A DNA stretch of 64,000 nt. It comes from Sphingomonas kyeonggiensis (lineage in GTDB: Bacteria; Pseudomonadota; Alphaproteobacteria; Sphingomonadales; Sphingomonadaceae). Below, one piece after another: positions 48,595 to 61,064 of the stretch; positions within the stretch are counted from its first letter, which is position 1, and every line of letters starts with the position of its first letter. The notes under the pieces are model-generated. The model worked only from the letters and a program-made list of their open reading frames with translations. It searched no databases and was not told the origin of the DNA. The DNA lies in contig NZ_JAUSTJ010000003.1 in assembly GCF_030812785.1 (NCBI RefSeq), forward strand, positions 62,001 through 126,000. The letters are read 5' to 3'. Both the position numbers and the translations under genes were made by a program.

Positions 48595-50826
48595 CTAATT
48601 AAGCTCGCCGACTTCCCTCCAAATAGCGTCCGCAGAGGATTTCAGTTCTTCCATCATCGCCTTCATTCTCCCGGCCTCGGACCGATTAGGCACGTATATC
48701 GTACCCTCCTTTCCGGGAGCTGCAGTAATGATTCCCTCTCGAAGAAGTAGCTTAAGTACTCTATCGCTCAATTTCTTGGAAGCGGATTGGCCAAACCCTC
48801 TAAGTAAGGCTTCCTCTTTTCTTCCTGATCCTTTCTGGAAAAAGGTCTTTTTGACAATTGTGGCCAGTATTTCGTGGGCGGGGCTTAGGCCTGCATCTCT
48901 AATCTTCGAAACAGTTTGAGTGCTATCAAAATAGTCAACTGAATCTAGCGCCAGCCAAGTTGGAAGAGCGGCTTTCGATGCTACACCGGATACGCGACCG
49001 GCAAGACATCCTAGAAATTTTGTACCTTTCGGAGGAGAGGAAGGGACGACAATATTACTAAATATGCTCGAAGATATAACAATGTTGTCAGGTATGGTCT
49101 TGGACATATCAAAAAGACTAAAGGTGGCATTGGATATATTCAAACCCTCAAAGTCTATTCTATCGCTGCCAGTAAGCATGAATGAAGATGAAATGTCTGC
49201 AGCAAGTGTAGTGTTTTCTGATTTTGCCGACCGATTCAATAGCGAGCGCATGCGATTAAAATTGCTGGATATATAGTCCGATACAATCTTCTGTCCCAAA
49301 AACTCTATCGGATTTGACCATTGCGAATCGAATACGTCCTTCTTTTGTGGCTCAGAGTATGATTCCATTCGCACTATATCGAGCGCCCTTAGCCCATCTA
49401 AAATGTAATTATCCACAAATTTGCGCTCCTGAGATTCTTGCTTTTCTCTCCCAAGTGAAGGAAGGCGCTGAAGCATTACCGATGCTTCTTGGACGGGCGG
49501 GGTGCCAACAGTAACCTCAAACGCTTTATCAAGGTCGGCCAAGCTAATGGGGCCAACATTAGCTGGTTTGGTTCTGGTGAATCGTGCCAGCAAAATGAAA
49601 ACGCTCTTAATCGTTTCCTTGTCGAATGCGGGATGTATCGAGGCGTCGCGAGCGCAGATAGTGTCAATTAAATGATTCCAAAAGGCAACCTCATCGCTCC
49701 CAAACCCAAACATACTAAGGCGATCTTCCTCACTGAGTGAGGCAATCGTTTGGCATATTAGCGGTCGTCGGGGCAGCCAGCTCGGAAGATCTACATCGAT
49801 GCCGGCCACATCAAAGTAGGACTGAATTTCCTCTTCTGAAAACTCCTCTTGGGCGCGTACAATTATTGCAGAATTTTTATCTAGGCCGAGAGAGGAAAAC
49901 ATTTCATCATTCGAGCTAAAATAGTGTTCTCTTCCCGCAACCAAGCATCCTTTTGGAGAGTGGCTGACTAGATCATTGACTGCTGCAAGGGCGGTGGCGC
50001 GCAGCATTTTCTGTTTGCTGTCGTCGGTGCTCCATGACTGGATTCCGATTTCGTCGAATCCGTCTAAAAGATATATGGCTCCGCCGCGATTAAATACACC
50101 AACCGCTTTTCCTTCTAAATCATCCAGACCAAGATCTAGAATGTGTCTACGAATTATTTCTTCTTTTCTGGTAAGTCCCCAGCAATCTCTGAGATTTACC
50201 GCAAATGGAAATGTAAAATTCTCTTGCCACCTGCCTGAGAGAGATAGAAATAGCTCTTGGATGCACCGGCTCTTTCCGCTCCCGTATTCTCCCAATAATA
50301 CAACGCTTTTCCCTGACATTAGTAAACGTGATATTTCATCTATAGAAAGGAGTCTTTTGTCGTTCTCGCTATAATATTTCACATGAACATATGGTGTTTC
50401 ATCCTTCAGGCCGGTCGCTGGTACAACCGAGCTTCCGAAGGTTTTTGCCGTTCTGGCGACACGGTATCGTTCATACTCGAAAAATAATGCGGCGAACGAA
50501 CTGATTGAACACGCGATAATACGTTGACCCTCAGCAGTTTCGATCATCGAAGCTGTAGGATCATCATCGAGAACAATGTAGCTTCTTGCTAGAACACCTT
50601 TGCTGAGAAAATGGTTTTTCACCGAATTCAGCTTGGAGATGTCCTCTCTAACCTTCTTCAAATCATTTCGGACGGTGATCTCAATACAAACAACGCTTCC
50701 GTCTTGAAGGTCTATAAATCCATCAAGGTCGACTCCGGCGATGTGCTGTTTGCTGCAAGGGCGGCCAAATACCACGCTAGCGATATCGCGAACTTGGTTC
50801 TCGAAGTTGGTCCATTCCTTTTTCAT
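48595..50826 (-). CDS. NACHT-domain STAND NTPase with N-terminal nuclease-like domain, candidate anti-phage protein
   Basis: This 743-residue protein has clearly AT-richer DNA and different codon use from all neighbours. Residues about 5-115 resemble a Mrr/PD-(D/E)xK nuclease fold (FENQVRDIASVVFG; VDLDGFIDL with D33/D35; VVCIEIT with E49). The usual ExK Lys is Thr 51, so activity is uncertain. The NACHT domain has Walker A GEYGSGKS (179-186), Walker B YLLDGFDEIG (252-261) and a sensor-like AGREHYF (Arg 299). A pentapeptide-like stretch (about 555-600, FEGLNISNATFSLFD) and a winged-helix-like C-terminus follow. Bacterial NACHT proteins are known phage sensors. Monocistronic, between a toxin-antitoxin pair and uvrA/type III RM. 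Confidence 0.85.
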   Translation of the reverse strand: MKKEWTNFENQVRDIASVVFGRPCSKQHIAGVDLDGFIDLQDGSVVCIEITVRNDLKKVREDISKLNSVKNHFLSKGVLARSYIVLDDDPTASMIETAEGQRIIACSISSFAALFFEYERYRVARTAKTFGSSVVPATGLKDETPYVHVKYYSENDKRLLSIDEISRLLMSGKSVVLLGEYGSGKSRCIQELFLSLSGRWQENFTFPFAVNLRDCWGLTRKEEIIRRHILDLGLDDLEGKAVGVFNRGGAIYLLDGFDEIGIQSWSTDDSKQKMLRATALAAVNDLVSHSPKGCLVAGREHYFSSNDEMFSSLGLDKNSAIIVRAQEEFSEEEIQSYFDVAGIDVDLPSWLPRRPLICQTIASLSEEDRLSMFGFGSDEVAFWNHLIDTICARDASIHPAFDKETIKSVFILLARFTRTKPANVGPISLADLDKAFEVTVGTPPVQEASVMLQRLPSLGREKQESQERKFVDNYILDGLRALDIVRMESYSEPQKKDVFDSQWSNPIEFLGQKIVSDYISSNFNRMRSLLNRSAKSENTTLAADISSSFMLTGSDRIDFEGLNISNATFSLFDMSKTIPDNIVISSSIFSNIVVPSSPPKGTKFLGCLAGRVSGVASKAALPTWLALDSVDYFDSTQTVSKIRDAGLSPAHEILATIVKKTFFQKGSGRKEEALLRGFGQSASKKLSDRVLKLLLREGIITAAPGKEGTIYVPNRSEAGRMKAMMEELKSSADAIWREVGELN

Positions 50827-50906
50827 AAAACGAGATTAGCCCCACCGAGCGTACACGCAAGCCTTTGAGTCATTGCTCCTGAAAACCCGAGAAGAGAGAG
50901 GCGTGT

Positions 50907-53933
<3,027 letters not shown>

Positions 53934-54082
53934 GCCGGAGGTTCTAGCTTTGTTCTGATTGGGTTTCTAGTGGGATGTAGGAACGCCCGGACGGAAGCGC
54001 CAGTTGCGCGGGCCGGTCGATTGCCGGTCGAGCGTCGCGTGGCTAGGGTCCGGGCTGATTTTGAGCGGGGACTGATTTTCGA

Positions 54083-55615
54083 ATGCCGATCTTGCAGTGG
54101 ATGACGCGCGACCGCGACCTGAAAGCAGCGGACACCGTGCCCTATCGCCTGCTGGAACGCGACGCGGCGCTTTCCGTTGGCGAAGCAGCAAGTGGCAACA
54201 TGCTGATCCAGGGCGACAATCTGGAAGCGTTGAAGAGCCTGCTGCCATATTATCGCGGCCAGGTGAAATGCATCTATATCGATCCACCGTACAACACGCG
54301 CAGCGCCTTCGAGCATTATGACGACAGCCTGGAGCATAGCGAATGGCTGGCGATGATGTACCCGCGGCTAGAATTGCTGCGCGAGTTGCTCGCCGAGGGT
54401 GGCAGCATCTGGGTGTCGATCGATGACAATGAGGGGCATTACCTTAAGGTCTTGATGGATGAAGTGTTCGGCCGGGCGAATTTTATCGATACAATCATCT
54501 GGGAGAAGGCGGATTCTCCGCGCAATTCAGCTCGGCAATTTTCATCGGATCACGATTTCATATTGGCGTATTCGCGCCAAAGTGCGTGGCAACCTTTTCG
54601 TCTGCCTAGGACAGAGGCGGCCAATTCGATCTATTCAAACCCCGATGACGATCCCCGGGGTCCTTGGTTGCCCGGCGATCCTTTCGCCAACAAACCATAC
54701 TCAAAAGGGCTCTATACAATCGTGGGTCCTACCGGACGTAGCTTCAAGCCACCGGAAGGGAGATATTGGCGGATTTCCGAGGAGCGCCTGAGAGAACTAG
54801 ATAGTGACGGAAGAGTGTGGTGGGGGCCTAATGGATCGGCCCGTCCGAGCCTAAAACGTTATCTCGCCGAGGTCTCTGACCTTGTGCCGCGAACGCTGTG
54901 GAAGCGAGACGAAGTGGGAAGCAACCGTACGTCTAAGAATGAGATGCGCTCTCTATTCCCTGATGAGGCTTCGTTCGACACACCCAAACCCGAAGCGGTA
55001 ATCCAGCGTGTGTTGCAAGTAGCGAGCCGTCCCGGCGACCTCGTTCTCGACTCCTTCCTCGGCTCCGGCACCACCGCCGCAGTTGCCCACAAGATGGGTC
55101 GGCGCTGGATCGGCATCGAGATGGGGGATCATGCAGTCACGCATTGCGCGCCGCGGCTGCGCAAGGTGATCGAAGGCGAGCAGGGCGGTATCAGCAAGAC
55201 CCTGGGCTGGCAGGGTGGCGGTGGCTTCGACTTTTATCGGCTCGGCGACCCTGTGTTCGATACAGACGGGACGATCGCGGCGGACATCGGCTTTGCCACG
55301 CTGGCGGCGCATATCTGGTTCTCCGAAACCGAGGTGCCTTCCCCGGCTGGTGGTGCGGAGTTCGGCGCTTCGCCGTTTCTCGGCGCATATGACGGCGCGG
55401 GGCTGGCGCTGTTGTACAACGGCATCCTGGGGGACAAGCGGGTTTCTGGCGGCAATGTGCTGACGCGGACGACGCTGGCGATGGTGCGCGCGGCGGCAGG
55501 CGACTTCGCGGGGCCGATCACGATCTATGGCGAAGCCAATCGCCTGGGCGCGGATACGCTGAAGGCCGAGCGGATCACCTTCAAGCAGACTCCGTATGAT
55601 GTGAGGGCGCGCTGA
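54083..55615 (+). CDS. Type III restriction-modification DNA methyltransferase (Mod)
   Basis: A 510-residue beta-class amino-methyltransferase. The catalytic motif IV is IDPPYNT (D67-Y70), followed by a variable target-recognition region (about 120-310). The SAM-binding motif I is LDSFLGSGTTAA (about 322-333). DPPY with this order indicates N6-adenine (or N4-cytosine) methylation; type III partners are N6-adenine. The C-terminal part (after 360) is not a known methyltransferase motif. The recognition region (54450-55020) is AT-richer than both flanks. The stop overlaps the res ATG (TGATG), so the two genes are coupled. Confidence 0.92.
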   Translation: MPILQWMTRDRDLKAADTVPYRLLERDAALSVGEAASGNMLIQGDNLEALKSLLPYYRGQVKCIYIDPPYNTRSAFEHYDDSLEHSEWLAMMYPRLELLRELLAEGGSIWVSIDDNEGHYLKVLMDEVFGRANFIDTIIWEKADSPRNSARQFSSDHDFILAYSRQSAWQPFRLPRTEAANSIYSNPDDDPRGPWLPGDPFANKPYSKGLYTIVGPTGRSFKPPEGRYWRISEERLRELDSDGRVWWGPNGSARPSLKRYLAEVSDLVPRTLWKRDEVGSNRTSKNEMRSLFPDEASFDTPKPEAVIQRVLQVASRPGDLVLDSFLGSGTTAAVAHKMGRRWIGIEMGDHAVTHCAPRLRKVIEGEQGGISKTLGWQGGGGFDFYRLGDPVFDTDGTIAADIGFATLAAHIWFSETEVPSPAGGAEFGASPFLGAYDGAGLALLYNGILGDKRVSGGNVLTRTTLAMVRAAAGDFAGPITIYGEANRLGADTLKAERITFKQTPYDVRAR

Positions 55616-58287
55616 TGCTGCTCAAGAATTATCAGCGCGAGACGCTGGATATGCTGGCGCGCTTCTTCGAGGAGGCGCGCCTGCGCGGGGCGCAGGCCGC
55701 CTATGAGGCGCTCACCCGCGAGCCGGAACAGGCCAAGCGTCTCCATGGCTGGGGCGGGAAATATGCGCCGCTGCCGGGCCTCGAGGATGTGCCCTATGTG
55801 TGCCTGCGCCTGCCGACGGGCGGCGGCAAGACGCTGCTGGCGGCGCATGCGGTGAAGATCGCGGCGGACAAATGGATGGATTCGCCCGCGCCGCTGGTGC
55901 TGTGGCTGGTGCCGACCAAGACGATCCGCCGGCAGACCGTCGAAGCGCTCAACAATCCCCGGCACCCCTATCGCCAAGCGCTTGCCGAAGCGTTCGGCGA
56001 GCCGGTGCGCGTGTTCGACATGGGCGATTTCGCGCGGATGCAGGCCCAGGATCTCGGCCGGCACCCCTGCATTTTCGTGGGAACGATCCAGACGCTTCGC
56101 GTGGAGGACACCGAAGGGCGCAAGGTCTATGATCATCATGAGGCACTGGAGCCGCTGTTCGCCAAGGTGGACAAGCGCATGCCGGGCCTCGAGACGCTGG
56201 GCAGCGAGGTGGCGGAGAAGCTTGGTGCTGATCCAGCCGACATCCGCTACAGCTTCGCCAATCTGATGCACCTGCACCGCCCGCTGATGATCGTCGACGA
56301 GGCACACAAGGCAGTTAGCGGCCTGTCGCGCCAGGTACAGGGGCGCGTGAATCCCAGCGCGATCGTGGAATTCACCGCGACGCCCAATGCCAAGAGCAAC
56401 ATCCTGCATTCGGTGTCGGCGCTCGAGCTGAAGAACGAGCAGATGATCAAGCTGCCCGTGGTGCTGGCGGAGCATCGGAGCTGGGAAGGCGCGGTGACCG
56501 GCGCGATCGAGAAGCGCGCCGAGCTGGCCGACGAGGCAAGTCGCGACAAGGAAGGCTATATCCGGCCGATCGTGCTGTTCCAGGCCGAGGACCGCGACCG
56601 TGAAGTGACCGTGGAAGTGCTGAAGCAGCACCTGATCGATGTGCACCATATCGAAGCGAAGCGGATTGCCGTCGCCACAGGGGACCAGCGCGAGCTTGAC
56701 GGGATCGATCTGTTCGATCCCAATGCCGACCCCTTGATCGACTTCGTGATCACCGTGGAGGCGTTGAAGGAGGGCTGGGACTGCTCCTTCGCCTATGTCT
56801 TCTGCTCGGTGGCCAACATCCGCAGCGCGACCGATGCGGAGCAGCTGCTGGGGCGTGTGCTGCGCATGCCCTATGCCACCCGCCGCCGATCGCCGATGCT
56901 CAACAAGGCCTATGCCCATCTGGTCAGCAAGGATTTCGCCGAGGCGGCGACCATGCTGAAGGACCGTATGGTCGCCAAGATGGGCTTTGAGGAACAGGAA
57001 GCCGAGGCGAGCATCGAAGCGCAGCCTGGCTTCGGCGAAGCGGATGAAGACGGGCTATGGGGTGAGAAGCGGCGGCCCAGGCCGTCAACGCGGATCGCAG
57101 TCGATGCGGGTATCGACGCGCTGGACAAAGCCAAGGCGGCGGTACCGGGAAAGATCGCGGTCGAGGCTGTGCAGGGCGGTCTGCCCGTGCTGCGTGTCAC
57201 GGGATTCCTCCATGCGACGGAGATCGAGGCGGCGGCCCTCGCTCTTCCTGCCCCTGCCGCTACCCGTTTCCGCGAAGAGGTGGCCAAGTTTCACGCGGAG
57301 CATGCGCATCAGGCATCCCCGGCGGAGCGCGGCGAGACCTTCGTCGTGCCGGCACTGACCGCGCGGGTGCAGGGTGAGTTCGTCCTGGCGGACAGTGCGC
57401 GTTTTGCCGAGTATTTCGACTGGTCGCTCAGCGATGCCTCGGCCCAGCTCACGCCAGGCGAATTCGACGTTGCGGAGACATCGGACGGGTTCGTCATCGA
57501 TCTGGACGGCGCGCGGCTGAAGGTGCAGCGCAGCGATCAGAGCGACCAGTTGATGCTGGACATTCCGGTGGCGGGCTGGACCGAATCGGGCCTGGTCGGT
57601 TTGCTATTCCAGCATGTGCGGGCGGAAGATGTCTCTGCTTCCGAGATGGTGAAATGGCTGGCCGAAGTGGTGGCCTGGCTCACTGGGCCGCGGCGGATCC
57701 CGCTGTCCGCGCTGATGCGCTGCCGGTTCGTGCTGGCGCGCCGGTTGAACGAGCGCGTGAAAGCGTTGCGCGAGGCGTCGCGCCGGCATGCCTATCAGAC
57801 CTGCCTGTTCGCGCCCGATGCGGCAGTGGAAGTCTCGTTCGAACAAGGGTTTCGCTTCTTCGACGGGATGTTCGACGGCGTTCCCCGTTATCGCGGAAGC
57901 TATGGCTTCGCGAAACACTTCCTGGGCAACGATCGCATGCCGGCATTCGACGGTGACGAGGATGGCGAGGAGTTCAAGGCCGCGCAATTGATCGATGCGC
58001 TGGGCGAGGTGGAATATTGGGTGCGCAACGTTGCCAACCATCCCAATGCCTTCCGGCTCCCGGTGGCAGGTGGCTGGACCTATCCTGATTTCATAGTGAA
58101 GCTGAAGGACAGCCGGCTGCTCGTGGTGGAATATAAGGGTGAGCATCTGATCAAGGAATCCGCTGAGAAGCGTGCCGTAGGCGCCCTGTGGCAGGCCAGG
58201 AGCGGTGGGCGCGGGATCTATGTGCTTGCCGTCCGCAAGGATGACGACGGCCGCGACGTGCGCGATCAGGTGCGCGCGGCGCTGTAG
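55615..58287 (+). CDS. Type III restriction endonuclease helicase subunit (Res)
   Basis: An 890-residue SF2 ATPase/nuclease. Motif I is PTGGGKT (67-73), motif II DEAH in LMIVDEAHKAV (about 228), with VEFTATPNA (motif III), LLGRVLRMPYA (motif VI) and a C-terminal PD-(D/E)xK nuclease with YPDFIV (about 823) and VVEYKG (about 838-843). It translocates along DNA after recognition by Mod and cuts when two sites collide. All motifs are intact, so the system is probably active. It starts within the mod stop codon. Confidence 0.92.
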   Translation: MLLKNYQRETLDMLARFFEEARLRGAQAAYEALTREPEQAKRLHGWGGKYAPLPGLEDVPYVCLRLPTGGGKTLLAAHAVKIAADKWMDSPAPLVLWLVPTKTIRRQTVEALNNPRHPYRQALAEAFGEPVRVFDMGDFARMQAQDLGRHPCIFVGTIQTLRVEDTEGRKVYDHHEALEPLFAKVDKRMPGLETLGSEVAEKLGADPADIRYSFANLMHLHRPLMIVDEAHKAVSGLSRQVQGRVNPSAIVEFTATPNAKSNILHSVSALELKNEQMIKLPVVLAEHRSWEGAVTGAIEKRAELADEASRDKEGYIRPIVLFQAEDRDREVTVEVLKQHLIDVHHIEAKRIAVATGDQRELDGIDLFDPNADPLIDFVITVEALKEGWDCSFAYVFCSVANIRSATDAEQLLGRVLRMPYATRRRSPMLNKAYAHLVSKDFAEAATMLKDRMVAKMGFEEQEAEASIEAQPGFGEADEDGLWGEKRRPRPSTRIAVDAGIDALDKAKAAVPGKIAVEAVQGGLPVLRVTGFLHATEIEAAALALPAPAATRFREEVAKFHAEHAHQASPAERGETFVVPALTARVQGEFVLADSARFAEYFDWSLSDASAQLTPGEFDVAETSDGFVIDLDGARLKVQRSDQSDQLMLDIPVAGWTESGLVGLLFQHVRAEDVSASEMVKWLAEVVAWLTGPRRIPLSALMRCRFVLARRLNERVKALREASRRHAYQTCLFAPDAAVEVSFEQGFRFFDGMFDGVPRYRGSYGFAKHFLGNDRMPAFDGDEDGEEFKAAQLIDALGEVEYWVRNVANHPNAFRLPVAGGWTYPDFIVKLKDSRLLVVEYKGEHLIKESAEKRAVGALWQARSGGRGIYVLAVRKDDDGRDVRDQVRAAL

Positions 58288-58414
58288 GCCCGGCGCGGCG
58301 GGTCTGTGGTTGGAGGCCCCCTCCCTTTCCTTTCGCAAAGCTGCATGCACATTTCACACCCCGTTCAGCGGCGGAGGCGGAGATTTGCGGCATCATGCAG
58401 GAGGGAGCAGGGCG

Positions 58415-60100
58415 ATGCGGTTCGAGAGGATGATCCGGCTTGCGATGCTGACCGGTGCGGCGCTGGTGCTGCCCGGGGCAGCGATGGCAGCAGGCGGGGT
58501 GGCGCCGGCGATAGCGAAGGCGGCGGGGCAGCAGGCTGCGGAGCAGTCGGCGGAAGATTATGCGTGGATCGACCGGGCCGATGCGCTGTGGGACGCAATC
58601 GGCGATGCGCCGCCCGACTTCGCCTTCTCCTTCGAGGGCGCCGAGCCCTGGGCGTGGCAGACCGCCGACGGCTATACGATCATCGTCGAGGATGCCGGCA
58701 CGGGCGGGATCCGCAGTTATTATTTCGCGCCGGGCGCGCGCGGGCCGTTCCTGGCGGTCGAGCCGGGGATGAGCTTCGGCTATGACGCCGGGCGGCTGGC
58801 GATGGTCTATGACGCCGATGGCGAGGCCGCGCCGCGCGCCGAGTTCGCCGATTATGACGATCCCGCCGAGGATTTGTACGACCGCGGCGTACGGCTGCAG
58901 GACGCGCTGGCCGGGCGCGACTATCGCCCGGTCGATACCCAGGCGTGGATCGACGCCAGCCCCTATCTGTTCAGCTTCATCCAGGTCTGGGACGGCGGGT
59001 ACAACCGCTATCCGGGCTGGGCGCGCTACCGGGCGCGGAGCGACGCGGCGGCCTGGCGCCACCGCTTCGACGGCGAGCAGCGCCGCCGCCGCGAGATGGC
59101 CGAGCGCTTCCGCCGCTGGCGCGAAGGCGGCTTCCAGGGCCCGCCGCCGGGCCGCTTCCATCATCCGGGCCGGCCCGACCGGCCGGGGACGGGGCCGGGG
59201 CGCCCGCACCAGCCGGGCTGGGGCTGGTCGAACCAGCCGGGCGGTGGCCGTCCGAACTGGCCGGGGCGGCCGGGACGGCCCGGGCCCGGAGGTACCGGTG
59301 CGCCGGGCAGCAATCCGCCGCGCCCGGGCGTGCCGAACGCTTCGCCCGATGGTCCGGCGGGCCCCAACAGGCCGCCGATGACGCGCCCGTGGAACGGCAA
59401 TCCCGATGGTCCGCGCCGGCCGGGCGGCTGGGGCGGTGGACGGCCGGGGGCGCCGGGAACCGCGCCCGGCACCGACAACCCCGCGACTCCGCGCACGCGC
59501 CCGCCGCGGCCACGTCCTGATGGGAGTGGTAGCGGCTGGGGCAATGGTTCCGGCAATGGTTGGGGCCGGCCGAGGCCCCCCGTGCCGGGTGCGGTGACGC
59601 CGACACCTGCGCCGGTGCCGCCGGTGGTGACTCCGACGCCGCCCGCCACGGGCGAGGTTCCGCCGCCGCGCCCGGGCTGGTCGCGCCCGCCGCGGCCCGA
59701 AGGTGGCTGGGGGCGCCCGCGCCCGCCCGCAGCGGGGGAAGCGCCCGTGCGTCCCGATCGGCCGGAGGGCGGCTGGAACCGTCCGACGCCGCCGGGCGGT
59801 GCCGGTACGCCGGCCCCGATGCCGACGCGTCCGGTCCGGCCCGAAGGCGGGTGGCAGCGTCCGGTGCCGCCGGCTGGTGCAAGCAATCCGGCGCCGCCGC
59901 GGCCGTCGCGGCCCGAAGGCGGCTGGCAGCGTCCGACTCCGCCTGCGGCGAGCAGCCCGCCGCCGCAGCCGCGTCCTAGCTACACCCCGCCGGCCCAGCG
60001 CCCGAACTACACGCCGCCGCCGCGACCGAGCTACACCCCGCCCGCACCGCGCCCGGCACCGCCGCCGCGCGCACCCAAGATGAACCACGACATCGATTAG
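58415..60100 (+). CDS. Secreted Pro/Gly/Arg-rich protein with RPEGGW repeats
   Basis: The 561-residue product has a Sec signal (IRLAMLTGAALVLPGAAMA), then a folded N-terminal domain (about 45-240: WIDRADALWDAIGDAPPDFA, EPWAWQTADGYTIIVEDAG). A long disordered tail of Pro, Gly, Arg and Trp follows, including four to five repeats of RPEGGWxRPxPP and YTPP repeats at the end. I recognise no family for the N-terminal domain. The tail might span or bind the envelope. A good GGAGGGAG precedes the ATG. Its 3' end overlaps the convergent HExxH gene by 4 bp. Confidence 0.75.
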   Translation: MRFERMIRLAMLTGAALVLPGAAMAAGGVAPAIAKAAGQQAAEQSAEDYAWIDRADALWDAIGDAPPDFAFSFEGAEPWAWQTADGYTIIVEDAGTGGIRSYYFAPGARGPFLAVEPGMSFGYDAGRLAMVYDADGEAAPRAEFADYDDPAEDLYDRGVRLQDALAGRDYRPVDTQAWIDASPYLFSFIQVWDGGYNRYPGWARYRARSDAAAWRHRFDGEQRRRREMAERFRRWREGGFQGPPPGRFHHPGRPDRPGTGPGRPHQPGWGWSNQPGGGRPNWPGRPGRPGPGGTGAPGSNPPRPGVPNASPDGPAGPNRPPMTRPWNGNPDGPRRPGGWGGGRPGAPGTAPGTDNPATPRTRPPRPRPDGSGSGWGNGSGNGWGRPRPPVPGAVTPTPAPVPPVVTPTPPATGEVPPPRPGWSRPPRPEGGWGRPRPPAAGEAPVRPDRPEGGWNRPTPPGGAGTPAPMPTRPVRPEGGWQRPVPPAGASNPAPPRPSRPEGGWQRPTPPAASSPPPQPRPSYTPPAQRPNYTPPPRPSYTPPAPRPAPPPRAPKMNHDID

Positions 60101-60558
60101 GCGGTGCGGAAGGGCAGCAGCGCTTCATAGGTGGCGAGCGGCGCGGCGCCGTGCAGGTCCGCGCCGCGCCGGAGCAGGAAGGCGTGGCGGATGATCTCGG
60201 CCTGCTGCTCGATGCCGTAGCGGGCGAACGGCCGGCCGGGCTCGAGCACATAGCCATAGCGGCAAAAGGGGTGGCGGCGGAGCGGCAGGAAGATGCCCGA
60301 CTGGTGCTGCCAGACATGGGCCAGCTCATGGACGAACAGCCCCTGCAGCGCGAGCGGGGCGGTGGCGAAATCGTCGCGATAGAGACCCGAAGCCGGATTG
60401 AAATGGATCGTGCCGAGCGGCGCCATGGTGGTGTTGCGCGGCTGGAAGAACGCCCATTTGCGATTGGCAACCGCCGCGCGGGCGGGATCGAGCGCATCGC
60501 CGAACACGAAGCGGGCGAGCGCGGCTTCGCCTTGGGTGAGCGGGCGGGAGGCGGTCAT
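60097..60558 (-). CDS. Small HExxH protein ('vgr-related' in sphingomonads)
   Basis: A 153-residue protein with a zinc-metallopeptidase-like motif FVHELAHVWQHQ (HELAH). Other segments are FQPRNTTMAPLGTIHFNP, LPLRRHPFCRYGYVLEPGRPFARYGIEQQAEIIRHAF, whose downstream Glu in EQQAE could be the third zinc ligand. Similar sphingomonad proteins are often annotated 'vgr-related', but no type VI secretion genes are nearby. No signal peptide is seen. It may be a minimal metalloprotease or a scaffold. Confidence 0.7.
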   Translation of the reverse strand: MTASRPLTQGEAALARFVFGDALDPARAAVANRKWAFFQPRNTTMAPLGTIHFNPASGLYRDDFATAPLALQGLFVHELAHVWQHQSGIFLPLRRHPFCRYGYVLEPGRPFARYGIEQQAEIIRHAFLLRRGADLHGAAPLATYEALLPFRTA

Positions 60559-60626
60559 GCGGGAGAAATGGCCATGATGGCGGTATTTGTCACGGGCGAG
60601 TCACGCGGCTGCGGATAGGTTGGGGC

Positions 60627-60941
60627 ATGCCCTGGCTGCTTCCGATCGCCCTGCTCGCTGCCCCTGCCGTGAGCGTTACCCTCGCCCCGCATCGCTATGC
60701 GGTGATCCTGGCGGTGACCGTCGATGCCGAGGGCAGGCTGGTCGAGGTCAAGCTCTCCAGGGTGATCGATGCCGGCAGCGGCAGCACCGATGCAGTGAAC
60801 GTGCCCGTACCGCCGCAATGGATGGACGCGGCGCGTGCCTGGCTCGCCAAGCGCGACCAGCCGCACGAGGCCAGCACCTATTACACCTATGCCTTTTACG
60901 ATCCCGCCCGCCCGGGCGAGGTGCTGACCGGCAAGGACTGA
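60627..60941 (+). CDS. Small secreted hypothetical protein
   Basis: A 104-residue protein with a short signal peptide (PWLLPIALLAAPAVSVTLAP) and a small mixed alpha/beta domain (YAVILAVTVDAEGRLVEVKL, WMDAARAWLAKRDQPHEAST). No domain or catalytic motif is recognised. It is probably periplasmic, and transcribed divergently from the HExxH gene. Confidence 0.6.
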   Translation: MPWLLPIALLAAPAVSVTLAPHRYAVILAVTVDAEGRLVEVKLSRVIDAGSGSTDAVNVPVPPQWMDAARAWLAKRDQPHEASTYYTYAFYDPARPGEVLTGKD

Positions 60942-61064
60942 GGCTTGTCATTCGCCTGCGCCTTCGCCAGATAGCGGGTTCCAGCATTCCCAGGGAGTTA
61001 GCCGCCATGCGCCAGGAAAAGACCATCGTTCGCCCGATCGTCTCGTTCTGCCCGCAGGTGCCCC

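Noticed and set aside
58151..60088. A 645-codon Arg-rich frame opposite the Pro/Gly-rich secreted protein
   Set aside because: It consists of low-complexity Arg/Ala/Pro runs with no signal peptide or ribosome site; the + strand frame has a strong site, a signal peptide and an ordered domain.
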